Origin: JBGOUV01 sp041477815
Lineage (GTDB): Bacteria > Acidobacteriota > Terriglobia > Bryobacterales > JACQDG01
Direction: 5' to 3'
DNA length: 14,333 bases
Assembly (NCBI GenBank): GCA_041477815.1
Contig: JBGOUV010000165.1
Location: 1-14,333 of the forward strand
Shown here: piece by piece, positions 5,544 to 12,648 of the stretch
Position numbering within the stretch: the first letter of the stretch is position 1
How the letters are laid out: the number at the start of each line of letters is the position of its first letter
Notes under the pieces: model-generated
Told to the model about the DNA's origin: nothing
Seen by the model: only the letters and a program-made list of their open reading frames with translations
The model's database searches: none
Translations under genes and position numbers: made by a program

Positions 5544-6539
5544 GTGAGGATTGGAGTTGTCGGGTTGGGGTTCATGGGAAGTACGCACCTGGCGGCGTGG
5601 GCAGGGGTTCCCGGGGCGGAGGTGGTGGCGCTCAGCGATCCTAAGCCGCACCGGTTGTCCGGGGATCTGAGCGACATTCAGGGGAATCTCGGGGGTCCGG
5701 CCCAAAAACAGGATTTCAGCCGGATGCGGACGTACCGGAGCTACGCGGAGGTGGCGGCGGATCCGGACGTTGAGGCGGTGGACATCTGCCTGCCCACCAG
5801 CCTCCATTTGCCGGCGGCGCTGGCGGCGTTGCGGGCGGGGAAGCATGTGTTGGTGGAGAAGCCGATGGCTCTGACGGGAGAGCAGTGCGACGAGATGATC
5901 GCGGCGGCGCGGAAGGCGGGGCGGGTCCTGATGGTGGCGCAGGTGGTCCGCTTCTGGCCGGATTATGCGGCGGCGCGGGAGATCCTGAGGTCGGGGAGGC
6001 TGGGGAAGGTCAAGAGCGCGGTGTTTCACCGGAAGTGCGCGGCGCCGGCGTGGGGGAAATGGCTGAAGGACGCGGGCAAGAGCGGGGGAGGCGTCTTTGA
6101 TCTGTTGATTCATGATGTGGATTATTGCCAGGAGATCTTTGGGCGGCCGGCGAGGGTCCGGACGATTGGGTGCGAGGAGATGGAGAAGGGGATCGACTGG
6201 GTCCAGGCGGAGTTGGAGTATCCCGGGGGGCCGCCGGTGGTGATCTCCGGAGGCTGGCACCATCCGAAGAGTTATCCTTTCTCCATGGAGTTCACCATCA
6301 TCGCCGAGGGCGGGACCCTGGACTTCCATTCCGGATTGCGGCCGCTGACTCTGTACCTGGCCGATGGGACCGAGGAGAAGCCGGCGCTTCCGGCCATGGA
6401 TGGATTTGCCGGGGAATTGCGGTATTTTGTGGACTGCGCCGGGGCGAGCCGGTGGCCGGAAGCGTGCAGACCGGAAGAGTCGGCGGAGGCGGTGAGGACG
6501 ATGTTGGCAATAAGAGATGGAAGAGGCAGTGGCCAGTGA
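5544..6539 (+). CDS. Gfo/Idh/MocA-family NAD(P)-dependent sugar dehydrogenase
   Basis: This cytoplasmic oxidoreductase is probably specific for a sugar or sugar derivative. The 331-residue protein opens with the dinucleotide-binding fold IGVVGLGFMG (3-12). It has the family EKP motif at 105-107 (HVLVEKPMALT), with the conserved lysine that takes part in catalysis. The substrate-domain block GGGVFDLLIHDVDYC (181-195) carries the expected histidine. The gene starts at GTG 5544 with GGAGG 5 nt upstream, and no other start gives the full Rossmann motif. It is first in a plus-strand cassette with only 12 nt before the next gene. It probably works with the downstream TIM-barrel and Tat oxidoreductase genes on one substrate. 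The substrate cannot be named from sequence. Confidence 0.87.
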   Translation: MRIGVVGLGFMGSTHLAAWAGVPGAEVVALSDPKPHRLSGDLSDIQGNLGGPAQKQDFSRMRTYRSYAEVAADPDVEAVDICLPTSLHLPAALAALRAGKHVLVEKPMALTGEQCDEMIAAARKAGRVLMVAQVVRFWPDYAAAREILRSGRLGKVKSAVFHRKCAAPAWGKWLKDAGKSGGGVFDLLIHDVDYCQEIFGRPARVRTIGCEEMEKGIDWVQAELEYPGGPPVVISGGWHHPKSYPFSMEFTIIAEGGTLDFHSGLRPLTLYLADGTEEKPALPAMDGFAGELRYFVDCAGASRWPEACRPEESAEAVRTMLAIRDGRGSGQ

Positions 6540-6551
6540 AGAGGAGGAGAA

Positions 6552-7385
6552 ATGGGCTTGCAACCTTTGGAGATCGGCGTGATGTTTTGGGGGGATAAGC
6601 CCCCTCGGGAGAAGATCCAGCAGGTCAAGGCGCTGGGAGTGACCTGCGGGCAGTTGGGGATGGGGGGCGACGCGGACCTCTCGCGGGGGGCGGCACAGGC
6701 TTGGAGAGACGCGCTGCGGGAGGAGGGATTTACGCTGGTGACGGCGTTTGCCGCGTATACCGGGGAGAACTACGCCGATATACCGACGGTGCAGAAGACG
6801 GTGGGGTTCATCCCGCTCCACACGCGCGCGGTGCGGTTGATGCGAACGCTGGAGTTGAGCGACTTTGCGGCTGTGCTCGGGGTGGGGAGCGTGGCGTGTC
6901 ACATCGGGTTCGTGCCGCATGACCAGAATCATCCGGACTATGTGGCTGTGCGCGAGATGGTGCAGCGGGTTTGCGACCGCTGCGCCGAGAACGGGCAGAC
7001 CTTTGCCCTGGAGACCGGACAGGAGCCGGCCGCCACTCTGATGCAGTTCCTGGGAGAGGTGGGGAGAAACAATCTGAAAATCAACTTCGATCCCGCGAAC
7101 ATGATCCTCTATGGGACCGGCGATCCGATCGAGGCGCTCGAAGTGGTGAAGTCGCAAGTGGTGTCGGTGCATTGCAAAGATGGGGATTGGCCGCCTAAGG
7201 GGGTGCCGGGGGCCTTGGGGACCGAGCAGCCGCTGGGGAAGGGGGCGGTGGGCATGGCGCGGTTTGTGGCGAAGTTGAAGGAGATCGGCTATACGGGGGC
7301 CCTGACCATTGAACGCGAAGTGTCCGGAGACCAGCAACGGCTGGATATCCTGTCGGCAATTGAACTCCTGAGGAGCTTGCGATGA
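6552..7385 (+). CDS. Xylose-isomerase-like TIM-barrel sugar isomerase/epimerase or eliminase
   Basis: The 277-residue protein belongs to the AP-endonuclease-2/xylose-isomerase-like barrel family. The expected metal ligands are all visible: Glu154 (FALETGQE), Asp180 (NFDPANM), His207 (VSVHCKD) and Glu254 (LTIERE). Members isomerise or epimerise sugars, and some beta-eliminate 3-keto-glycosides. GAGGAGGAG lies directly upstream of ATG 6552. The stop codon overlaps the next start (ATGA), so the pair is translationally coupled. Sitting between two Gfo/Idh/MocA dehydrogenases, it most likely acts on their keto-sugar product. That role is inferred from context. Confidence 0.85.
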   Translation: MGLQPLEIGVMFWGDKPPREKIQQVKALGVTCGQLGMGGDADLSRGAAQAWRDALREEGFTLVTAFAAYTGENYADIPTVQKTVGFIPLHTRAVRLMRTLELSDFAAVLGVGSVACHIGFVPHDQNHPDYVAVREMVQRVCDRCAENGQTFALETGQEPAATLMQFLGEVGRNNLKINFDPANMILYGTGDPIEALEVVKSQVVSVHCKDGDWPPKGVPGALGTEQPLGKGAVGMARFVAKLKEIGYTGALTIEREVSGDQQRLDILSAIELLRSLR

Positions 7386-8465
7386 CACGAAGAAGCTTTG
7401 TGGCCGGCGCGCCGGCGATTCTGATGGCCCAGTCGCCGAACGACGTGATCCGCGTGGGGATCATCGGGGTGGGAAACCGCGGCGGATTTCTGCTCCGCCA
7501 GATCCTGAAGGTTCCGAACGTGAAGGTGGTGGCGATCTGCGACCTGGACCCGGATACCTTGAAGAAAGCCGGACAGGCCGCGGCGGCGCACTCGCCGGAG
7601 CTATATACCGAGTACCGGAAGCTCCTCGACCGCAAGGATATCGACGCGGTGTTCATCGCCACGCCGGTGGATCTGCATCGCGAGATGACCATGGCGGCCC
7701 TCGAGGTGGGCAAGAACATCTACTGCGAAAAAACCGATGGCCCGGACCCCCGAGGAGTGCAAGGCGGTGCTGGCCGCGTCGAAGACGGCCAAGGGGATTC
7801 TGCAATACGGGTTCCAGTTGCGCCACGATCCGTTCCGGGCGGCGTCGGTGAAGTACATCCATGACGGGAAGCTGGGGAAGGTGTTGTTCCTGCAAGCCTA
7901 TCGGCATTCGGGGGACCTGCCCCGGAATACGGCGTGGTATTTCGACGCCTCGCGGTCGGGGAACAACATCGTCGAGCAGGCCTGCCACATTTTGGACATC
8001 TTCAACTGGGTCACCCAGACGCATCCGCTGAGGGCGTACGGGAGTGGCGGGATCAACCTGTACAAGGATGAGCCCCCGGGACGGACCACGCTGGACAACT
8101 ACGTGGTGCTGTTCGAGTACCCCAACGACGTCCGGTTCAGCTTCAGCCACATCTTCTTCGATCCGCCCAACTTTACGGGGATCCAGGAGCGGGTGTTCGG
8201 GTCGGAGGGGGGCCTCGATCTGCCGAAGGGGATGCTCTACCCGCGGACGGGGGGACGGGAGTCCAAGCCGGAGAAGATCGCGGTGGAGGGGGAAGGCGAG
8301 GACATGAACCTGCGATCGGTGGCGGCGTTCTTTGACAATGCTCGGGGGAAGAAGCGGCCGCTGAACCATCCCGACAGCGCCCGGATCTCGACCCTGACCG
8401 GGATACTGGGGCGGAAGTCGATCGAGGAGAAGCGGTTGGTGGAGTGGCGGGAGGTGGACCTGTAG
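7382..8465 (+). CDS. Tat-exported Gfo/Idh/MocA oxidoreductase, broken by a one-base frameshift
   Basis: The N-terminus MTRRSFVAGAPAILMAQ is a short twin-arginine signal, common on periplasmic glucose-fructose-oxidoreductase-like enzymes of Acidobacteria. The Rossmann motif VGIIGVGNRGG and ICDLD follow. The frame changes at 7728-7733: the upstream frame reads IYCEKTDGPDP, while the downstream frame supplies PMARTPEECKAVLAAS. Dropping one A restores IYCEKPMARTPEE and an uninterrupted 360-residue protein with EKP at 116-118. The rest is normal family sequence: ILQYGFQLRHDP, NNIVEQACHILDIFNW and ALNHPDSARIS-like LNHPDSARIST. The start overlaps the previous stop and has GAGGAG 6 nt upstream. As written the gene is inactive; a recent mutation or an assembly error are the main explanations. 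Confidence 0.82.
7728..7733 (+). other. A6 run carrying the frameshift
   Basis: Six adenines lie where five are needed to read Glu-Lys-Pro (GAA AAA CCG). The reading frame changes exactly here. Homopolymer slippage during replication or transcription, or a sequencing indel, would all act at such a run. Confidence 0.75.
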
Positions 8466-8514
8466 GGAACTTTTGGTGTGGTTTTGCGTACTTGGACGTT
8501 AGGGAGGTGCAGCC

Positions 8515-8853
8515 ATGTTTTGCACGAACTGCGGGATTGAGTTGCGGGAGGCGGACCGGTTCTGCTCCCAGTGCGGGAAGACCACGGGGGTGGGCGGCTC
8601 GGCGCAGGGGGCCTCGCAGAAGCGGCTGACGCTGCCGCTGGAGGGGAAGAAGGTGTTGGGGGTGTGCGCGGGGTTTGCCCGGTACTTTGAGATGGACGTG
8701 GTCCTGATGCGGATCATCTGGCTGGTGGGTTCGTTTGGCACCGGGGGGATCGGGTTTCTGGCGTACTTCATCGCTTGGTTGTTGATGCCGAAGGACGTGG
8801 CGGTGGCTAGTCCGGCGGGGTTTCAGGCTTCTTCGGTGGCCGGGCGAGCGTAG
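8515..8853 (+). CDS. Zinc-ribbon PspC-domain membrane protein
   Basis: The 112-residue protein starts with a four-cysteine zinc ribbon (Cys3, Cys6, Cys17, Cys20: FCTNCG and FCSQCG). A 12-residue linker leads to a PspC domain from about residue 36, with LEGKKVLGVCAGFARYFEMD and MRIIWLVGSFGTGG. A transmembrane stretch GFLAYFIAWLLMP ends it. PspC-type proteins sit in the inner membrane and respond to envelope stress. No pspA/B neighbours are present, and the zinc-ribbon fusion is widespread as a stand-alone gene. GGGAGGTG lies 5 nt before the ATG. The 49-nt gap to the oxidoreductase leaves co-transcription possible but the function is probably unrelated. Confidence 0.85.
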   Translation: MFCTNCGIELREADRFCSQCGKTTGVGGSAQGASQKRLTLPLEGKKVLGVCAGFARYFEMDVVLMRIIWLVGSFGTGGIGFLAYFIAWLLMPKDVAVASPAGFQASSVAGRA

Positions 8854-9026
8854 GGGATCCGCGCGGCAATAGCTCACTCTTGCCTCGGCGGTTCCGGTGT
8901 TCCGGGGCGCACTTCACAGGACTAATCCGGCTGCGAACATCCCGCCGGCCACGCGTTTCCTAACTCCGCGCCCGCTTCTAGCGTAGTGCGTTTGCATGGC
9001 CGGGGGACACGAATTGTAGTTGTAGT
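8854..9026. other. Intergenic stretch between convergent genes
   Basis: The plus-strand PspC gene and the minus-strand 105-residue gene converge here. No hairpin with a U-run, RNA gene or coding frame with supporting features was seen. Confidence 0.5.
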
Positions 9027-9344
9027 CTACTTTCCGTATTGCTTAGCCGCTTTGCCAATCGATGGACCGGCCTTGGCAAGATCTTGCGGGTTCATGATCG
9101 GCCGGAACGAGACCTTTGCGTTGAACGCGAGAAACCAGGGCTCAGCGACCGCCGGAATCTGCGATGCGTCCTTCATGTCGAACACGATGGAGCCCGACCG
9201 TTGGCCGTTGTCGTCGGCGAAGAAATAGGCCGCTTCCGGTTTGAGATCGGCCAGAATTCGCTCGACCGTAGAGCCCAGGGTTCCATCCTTGGCGGCGGCA
9301 TTTCCGGTCTCGACCGGAATCGATACTCTCAGCAACATCCGCAT
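9027..9344 (-). CDS. Conserved small protein of unknown function
   Basis: The 105-residue protein starts MRMLLRVSIPVETGNAAAKD. It contains ADLKPEAAYFFADDNGQRSG, IVFDMKDASQIPAVAEPWFL and VSFRPIMNPQDLAKAG. The strand-helix-strand-strand-helix-strand alternation suggests a small dimeric alpha-beta (ferredoxin-like) barrel. I recall similar short proteins annotated only as hypothetical in soil bacteria, and no activity is known to me. GAGGAGG lies 8 nt upstream of the ATG, and a consensus TATAAT lies about 36 nt upstream, so it looks like an independently expressed single gene. No signal peptide or membrane span is present. Confidence 0.78.
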   Translation of the reverse strand: MRMLLRVSIPVETGNAAAKDGTLGSTVERILADLKPEAAYFFADDNGQRSGSIVFDMKDASQIPAVAEPWFLAFNAKVSFRPIMNPQDLAKAGPSIGKAAKQYGK

Positions 9345-9379
9345 TTGGTTTTCCTCCTCTAAGGAAAAGGCGCCGAACG

Positions 9380-9385
9380 ATTATA
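9380..9385 (-). promoter_or_regulatory. Consensus -10 element for the 105-residue gene
   Basis: TATAAT on the minus strand lies 35 nt upstream of the ATG at 9344. No good -35 hexamer is found at 16-18 nt spacing, so this is a half-supported promoter. Confidence 0.4.
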
Positions 9386-9569
9386 CCCCGACTCGTGTGT
9401 GGAAGTGCCTTCCGGGCGGTTGACGGTGGATCTTTATCGGAAGGGCATGTCTGGCCGTCGTTGCACGTCAGGTCGAGGCCAGACTATTGCAGATCCGCTC
9501 CCTAGCCCGGGCGAAAAGTCGGGGCACTGTCGAAGCGACCCGCTTTCAGCACGAATCTGACCACGCAGG
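9386..9569. other. Intergenic stretch, no gene seen
   Basis: This lies between the stop of the minus-strand TIM-barrel gene and the promoter of the 105-residue gene. No supported coding frame, RNA gene or strong terminator hairpin was found. Confidence 0.5.
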
Positions 9570-10544
9570 TTACGGCCGCGGTTCGGCGCCGGTACTGCGC
9601 AGCCAGGTCAGGCTGCGGTTCAGGTCGGTCTTTTGGAGCTCGGGGTCGTTGGGGTTGTGGGGGGGAACGGCGGCGTGGGGCTTGGCGAGGGCGTGGAAGC
9701 GGGCGAAGTCGGAGGCTTTCACCTTTTCGAAGCCCTTCCAATAATCGGGTTCCAAATAGGGCAGGATCGCCGGGGGGCGGCCGGTGATGATCTCCAGATT
9801 CAGGGCGGCGTGGGGACAGCGTTGGCGGAAGGCTTGGATCACGCGGCCGATGCCGATGTTGCCGTCGCCCAGGGCCGTCCATTGGAAGACGGCGCCGCGC
9901 TCGTGGGGCCAGAGGGCGCTGTCCCGAAAGTGGCTGGTGACGGCGTAGGGGGCCAGGATCTCTACGGTCTGGAGGGGGTCTTCGAGGACCAGCATGGGAT
10001 TGCCGGTGTCCAGGCAGGACCCCACGTAGTCGGGGCCAGCCTGCTCGATGAGGTACTTCATTTCCTCGGCCCGCAGATCCTTGTGGTTTTCGATGGCGAT
10101 CTTGACGCCGGCCCGCAGACACTGGTCGCGCAGGTTGCGGCAGAGCCGGACCATCGCGTCGATGTGCTTTTCGACGGGGCCGTTTTCCTTGCGCTCGGGC
10201 TCGTTGCCGATGACGCAGCGGACCGCCGTCGCGCCCAGGACCGAGGCCGCGCGGATGGCCAGGCCGAGCTGCTCTTCGGGAGTTCCGTAGGAGGCGCGAA
10301 AGGATCGGGAGGTGGGACAGACGCCCCAGGTACCCATCTCCAGCCGGATGCCGAGGCGCTCGGCGTGGGCCCGGACCTTCTTCCAGTAACTCTCGTCGGT
10401 GGCGGTCTTGTAGTCGGGGTGGAGGTGGGGGAATTCGGAGAATTGGATGTTGTTGAGTCCTAGCGAGGCGATGTGGTCGAGGTACTGGAAGGCGTTCCAC
10501 TTGGTGGAACGGAGCGTGTAGGAATCGATGCCGAGGAGGGGCAC
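9570..10544 (-). CDS. Xylose-isomerase-like TIM-barrel sugar isomerase/epimerase
   Basis: The 324-residue protein opens MPLLGIDSYTLRSTKWNAF and has the four metal ligands of the AP-endonuclease-2-like barrel: Glu152 (IAIENHKD), Asp179 (GSCLDTGNPM), His205 (VTSHFRDSA) and Glu251 (ALNLEIITGRPP). It is only distantly like the barrel protein encoded at 6552-7385. The C-terminal 50 residues (PHAAVPPHNPNDPELQKTD) form a Pro/Asn-rich tail. The start is GTG 10544, matching the family N-terminus. No ribosome site precedes it, and the previous gene's stop is only 14 nt away, so translation is probably coupled to it. No signal peptide is present, so it acts in the cytoplasm on an unknown sugar or polyol. 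Confidence 0.85.
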   Translation of the reverse strand: MPLLGIDSYTLRSTKWNAFQYLDHIASLGLNNIQFSEFPHLHPDYKTATDESYWKKVRAHAERLGIRLEMGTWGVCPTSRSFRASYGTPEEQLGLAIRAASVLGATAVRCVIGNEPERKENGPVEKHIDAMVRLCRNLRDQCLRAGVKIAIENHKDLRAEEMKYLIEQAGPDYVGSCLDTGNPMLVLEDPLQTVEILAPYAVTSHFRDSALWPHERGAVFQWTALGDGNIGIGRVIQAFRQRCPHAALNLEIITGRPPAILPYLEPDYWKGFEKVKASDFARFHALAKPHAAVPPHNPNDPELQKTDLNRSLTWLRSTGAEPRP

Positions 10545-10558
10545 GGTTAGGGGTTAGT

Positions 10559-12190
10559 TTACTGCTTTGGTTCTTGGATATCCAGTAGGCGGTCAGGCCG
10601 GAGGTTCTCCAGGCGCTGGGTTTGACCGGAGGGCCAGGAGATCTCCAGGAGGCGAATCATCGGGGAGGGGCCGAGGCCGAAGTGGACTCGGGGGTCGCTG
10701 GCGGAAAGGTAGCTGGAACAGGTGGAGACCATGGCGTGCTGTTCGGGGCCGGTCTGGGGCACCAGGCGGAGGCGGGCGCCTATGGCGTCGCGGTTGGAAC
10801 GGGAGCCGGTCAGGTGGACCAGGAGCCAGTGGTTGGACCCGGAAGTTTGATTTTGGACCACCAGAGGAGCACGGTTGTTGTTGTTGACCACGAAGTCGAC
10901 GAGGCCGTCGTTGTTGAGGTCGCCGAAGGCTACGCCGCGGGCGGCCAGGGGAGTGCCGAAGACGGGGCCGGCTTGCGCGGATACGTCATCGAACTTGCCT
11001 CGGGTGTTGTGGAGGAGAAGGAGGGGCTCCAGGTACCGGAGGTGGGGTTGGGTTAGCTCGATGTTGTCCATGACGTGGCCCTGACCCACCAGCAGATCGC
11101 GCCAGCCGTCATTGTCGTAGTCGAAGAAACGGGCGCCCCAACCGGAATGCAGGGAGGTCACGGCGCCGAGGCCGGAGGCGCCACTGACGTATTCGAAGAT
11201 TCCCTTGAGATTGCGGAAGAGGGCGTACTTCTGAAGGGCCAGGGCGTTGACGAAGACGTCGGGCCAGCCGTCGTTATCGTAGTCGGCGAAGTCGACGCCC
11301 ATGCCGGCGAAGGTCTTGCCGTCGTCGTCGTAGGCCAGACCTTGGACCAGGCCAACCTCGCGGAAGCGGCCCTGCCCTTCGTTGTGGAAGAGCTGCTGCG
11401 GGAAAGAGTCGTTAGCGATGAGGATGTCGATGCGGCCGTCGCGGTCGTAGACCTGGTTGGCGATGCCCTGGCCTTTGCCGGGCTTGGCGCCGAGGCCGGA
11501 CGCCTGGGAGACGTCGGTAAACGTGCCGTTGCCATTGTTGTGGTAGAGGAGGTGAGTGGCCGGCTGGAACTGGTCGGGATGGCAGTAGGAGCGGTAGCCG
11601 GGGCGTTTGTCGCCGCACCAGTAGTCCATGGAAAAATCCCAGGTGAGGTAGCGGGAGACCACCAGGTCGAGGAAGCCGTCAGCGTCGTAGTCGAGGAAGG
11701 CGGCGCCGGTGGACCAGCCGGACGCGGCGACCCCAGCCTTGGCGGTGACGTCGGTGAAGGTCCCGTCGCCATTGTTGTGGTAGAGCAGGTTCGAGCCGTA
11801 GTTGGTGATGTAGAGGTCGGGCCGGCCGTCGTTATCGTAGTCGGCGGCGGCGACGCCCATGCCGTAACCCGAGCCGCGGAGGCCGGCCCGGCCGGTGACG
11901 TCGGTGAAGGAGCCGTCGTGGTTGTTGCGGTAGAGGCGGTTGAAGAAGCGGGGGTCGGATTTGTCGGGGGCGCGGCCGGGGGGCATGGGGTCGGCGAGGG
12001 CGGCGCCGTTGACGAAGAAGATGTCCATCCAGCCGTCGGAGTCGTAATCGAGCAGAGCGACGCCAGAGCTCATCGACTCGGGGAGATACTTGCGGGAGGT
12101 GGGAGAGGCCTGGTGCTGGAAGGAGATGCGCGAGCGAGGGGTGGCGTCAACAAAGGACGCGGCGGCCAGGATGGCCAGGGGCAGGAGCAT
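10559..12190 (-). CDS. Exported FG-GAP/VCBS repeat protein with C-terminal ASPIC/UnbV domain
   Basis: The 543-residue protein has a signal peptide MLLPLAILAAASFVDA. A beta-propeller follows, built from repeats with calcium-binding loops: DYDSDGWMD (48-56), DYDNDGRPD (117-125), DYDADGFLD (167-175), YDRDGRID (248-255), DYDNDGWPD (303-311), DYDNDGWRD (357-365) and DLNNDGLVD (424-432). The ASPIC/UnbV domain follows: GSRSNRDAIGARLRL (462-476), SSYLSASDPRVHFGLG and EISWPSGQTQRL. Such proteins are secreted or surface-bound and abundant in Acidobacteria, and their ligand is unknown. ATG 12190 is chosen because it begins the signal peptide and overlaps the upstream stop as TGATG; the frame is open further upstream without coding character. 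The long open frames on the opposite strand are shadows of the repeats. Confidence 0.92.
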   Translation of the reverse strand: MLLPLAILAAASFVDATPRSRISFQHQASPTSRKYLPESMSSGVALLDYDSDGWMDIFFVNGAALADPMPPGRAPDKSDPRFFNRLYRNNHDGSFTDVTGRAGLRGSGYGMGVAAADYDNDGRPDLYITNYGSNLLYHNNGDGTFTDVTAKAGVAASGWSTGAAFLDYDADGFLDLVVSRYLTWDFSMDYWCGDKRPGYRSYCHPDQFQPATHLLYHNNGNGTFTDVSQASGLGAKPGKGQGIANQVYDRDGRIDILIANDSFPQQLFHNEGQGRFREVGLVQGLAYDDDGKTFAGMGVDFADYDNDGWPDVFVNALALQKYALFRNLKGIFEYVSGASGLGAVTSLHSGWGARFFDYDNDGWRDLLVGQGHVMDNIELTQPHLRYLEPLLLLHNTRGKFDDVSAQAGPVFGTPLAARGVAFGDLNNDGLVDFVVNNNNRAPLVVQNQTSGSNHWLLVHLTGSRSNRDAIGARLRLVPQTGPEQHAMVSTCSSYLSASDPRVHFGLGPSPMIRLLEISWPSGQTQRLENLRPDRLLDIQEPKQ

Positions 12191-12516
12191 CAGAACAAGG
12201 CTTGGTCGATTTTGGCGGCCAGGATGAAGTCGGACTCGGTGAGGCCGTCGATCTTGTGCGTGTAGGTCAGGACATCGACGCGGCCCCAGGCGAGGGTAAT
12301 ATCGGGGTGGTGGCCTTCGGCCTCGGCGATGGCGCCGATGCGGTTGACGAAGCCGAGGGCGGTCTGGAAGTCGGGGAAGCGGAAGCTGCGGGTGATATGG
12401 TGGTCGTTGACCACGGTCCAGTCGGAAACCTGGGCGGCGAGACGCCCGAGTTCCTCGCCCTGCAGTGGCGGCACGCCCCCGCGGCAAGGAACACAGTGTT
12501 TGGCGGCCAGGGACAT
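12190..12516 (-). CDS. phhB: Pterin-4a-carbinolamine dehydratase
   Basis: The enzyme dehydrates 4a-hydroxytetrahydropterin to quinonoid dihydropterin in the cytoplasm, recycling the cofactor of aromatic amino acid hydroxylases. The 108-residue protein shows the family N-terminus CVPCRGGVPPL, and WTVVNDHHITRSFRFPDF. The active-site block EAEGHHPDITLAWGRVDV (66-82) has His69 and His70. The end THKIDGLTESDFILAAKID is near-consensus. The stop overlaps the start of the FG-GAP gene (TGATG), placing it first in a three-gene minus-strand operon. No phenylalanine hydroxylase gene is in the window. The ribosome site is weak. The AGCTGTCAG repeats begin 10 bp upstream of its start. Confidence 0.93.
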   Translation of the reverse strand: MSLAAKHCVPCRGGVPPLQGEELGRLAAQVSDWTVVNDHHITRSFRFPDFQTALGFVNRIGAIAEAEGHHPDITLAWGRVDVLTYTHKIDGLTESDFILAAKIDQALF

Positions 12517-12525
12517 GGGAAACGA

Positions 12526-12634
12526 AGCTGTCAGCTGTCAGCTGGCTGGCTGGGTAACAGCCACGAGCTGAATGCTTATGATAGCAGAGAAGCTGTTAGC
12601 TGTTAGGTTCCCAGATCGCTGATGGCTAACAGCT
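12526..12634. repeat. AGCTGTYAG palindromic repeat cluster
   Basis: At 12526-12552 AGCTGTC is repeated and runs into GGCTGGCTG. At 12591-12606 AGCTGTTAGCTGTTAG occurs, and at 12625-12634 GCTAACAGCT. The unit AGCTGTTAGC (12591-12600) and GCTAACAGCT are perfect 10-bp reverse complements 24 nt apart and could form a hairpin. The cluster fills the gap between the divergent dehydratase and acetyltransferase genes. It resembles low-complexity AGCTGTYAG intergenic repeats that I recall from various large bacterial genomes. Confidence 0.75.
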
Positions 12635-12648
12635 GAGAGCTTCTTCTT

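Noticed and set aside
5484..7388. Long minus-strand open frame (634 codons) across the sugar cassette
   Set aside because: It gives a Pro/Arg/His-rich translation typical of antisense in high-GC genes, and the plus strand carries well-defined enzymes.
7728..7740. Programmed ribosomal frameshift at the A6 run
   Set aside because: The zero-frame codons are AAA ACC, not the AAA AAC of the standard slippery heptamer, and the change needed is +1; error or mutation is simpler.
11075..12265. Long plus-strand open frame (396 codons) antisense to the FG-GAP gene
   Set aside because: Its Val/Gly/Glu-rich low-complexity product is the mirror of the DYDNDG repeats, while the minus frame has clear domains.
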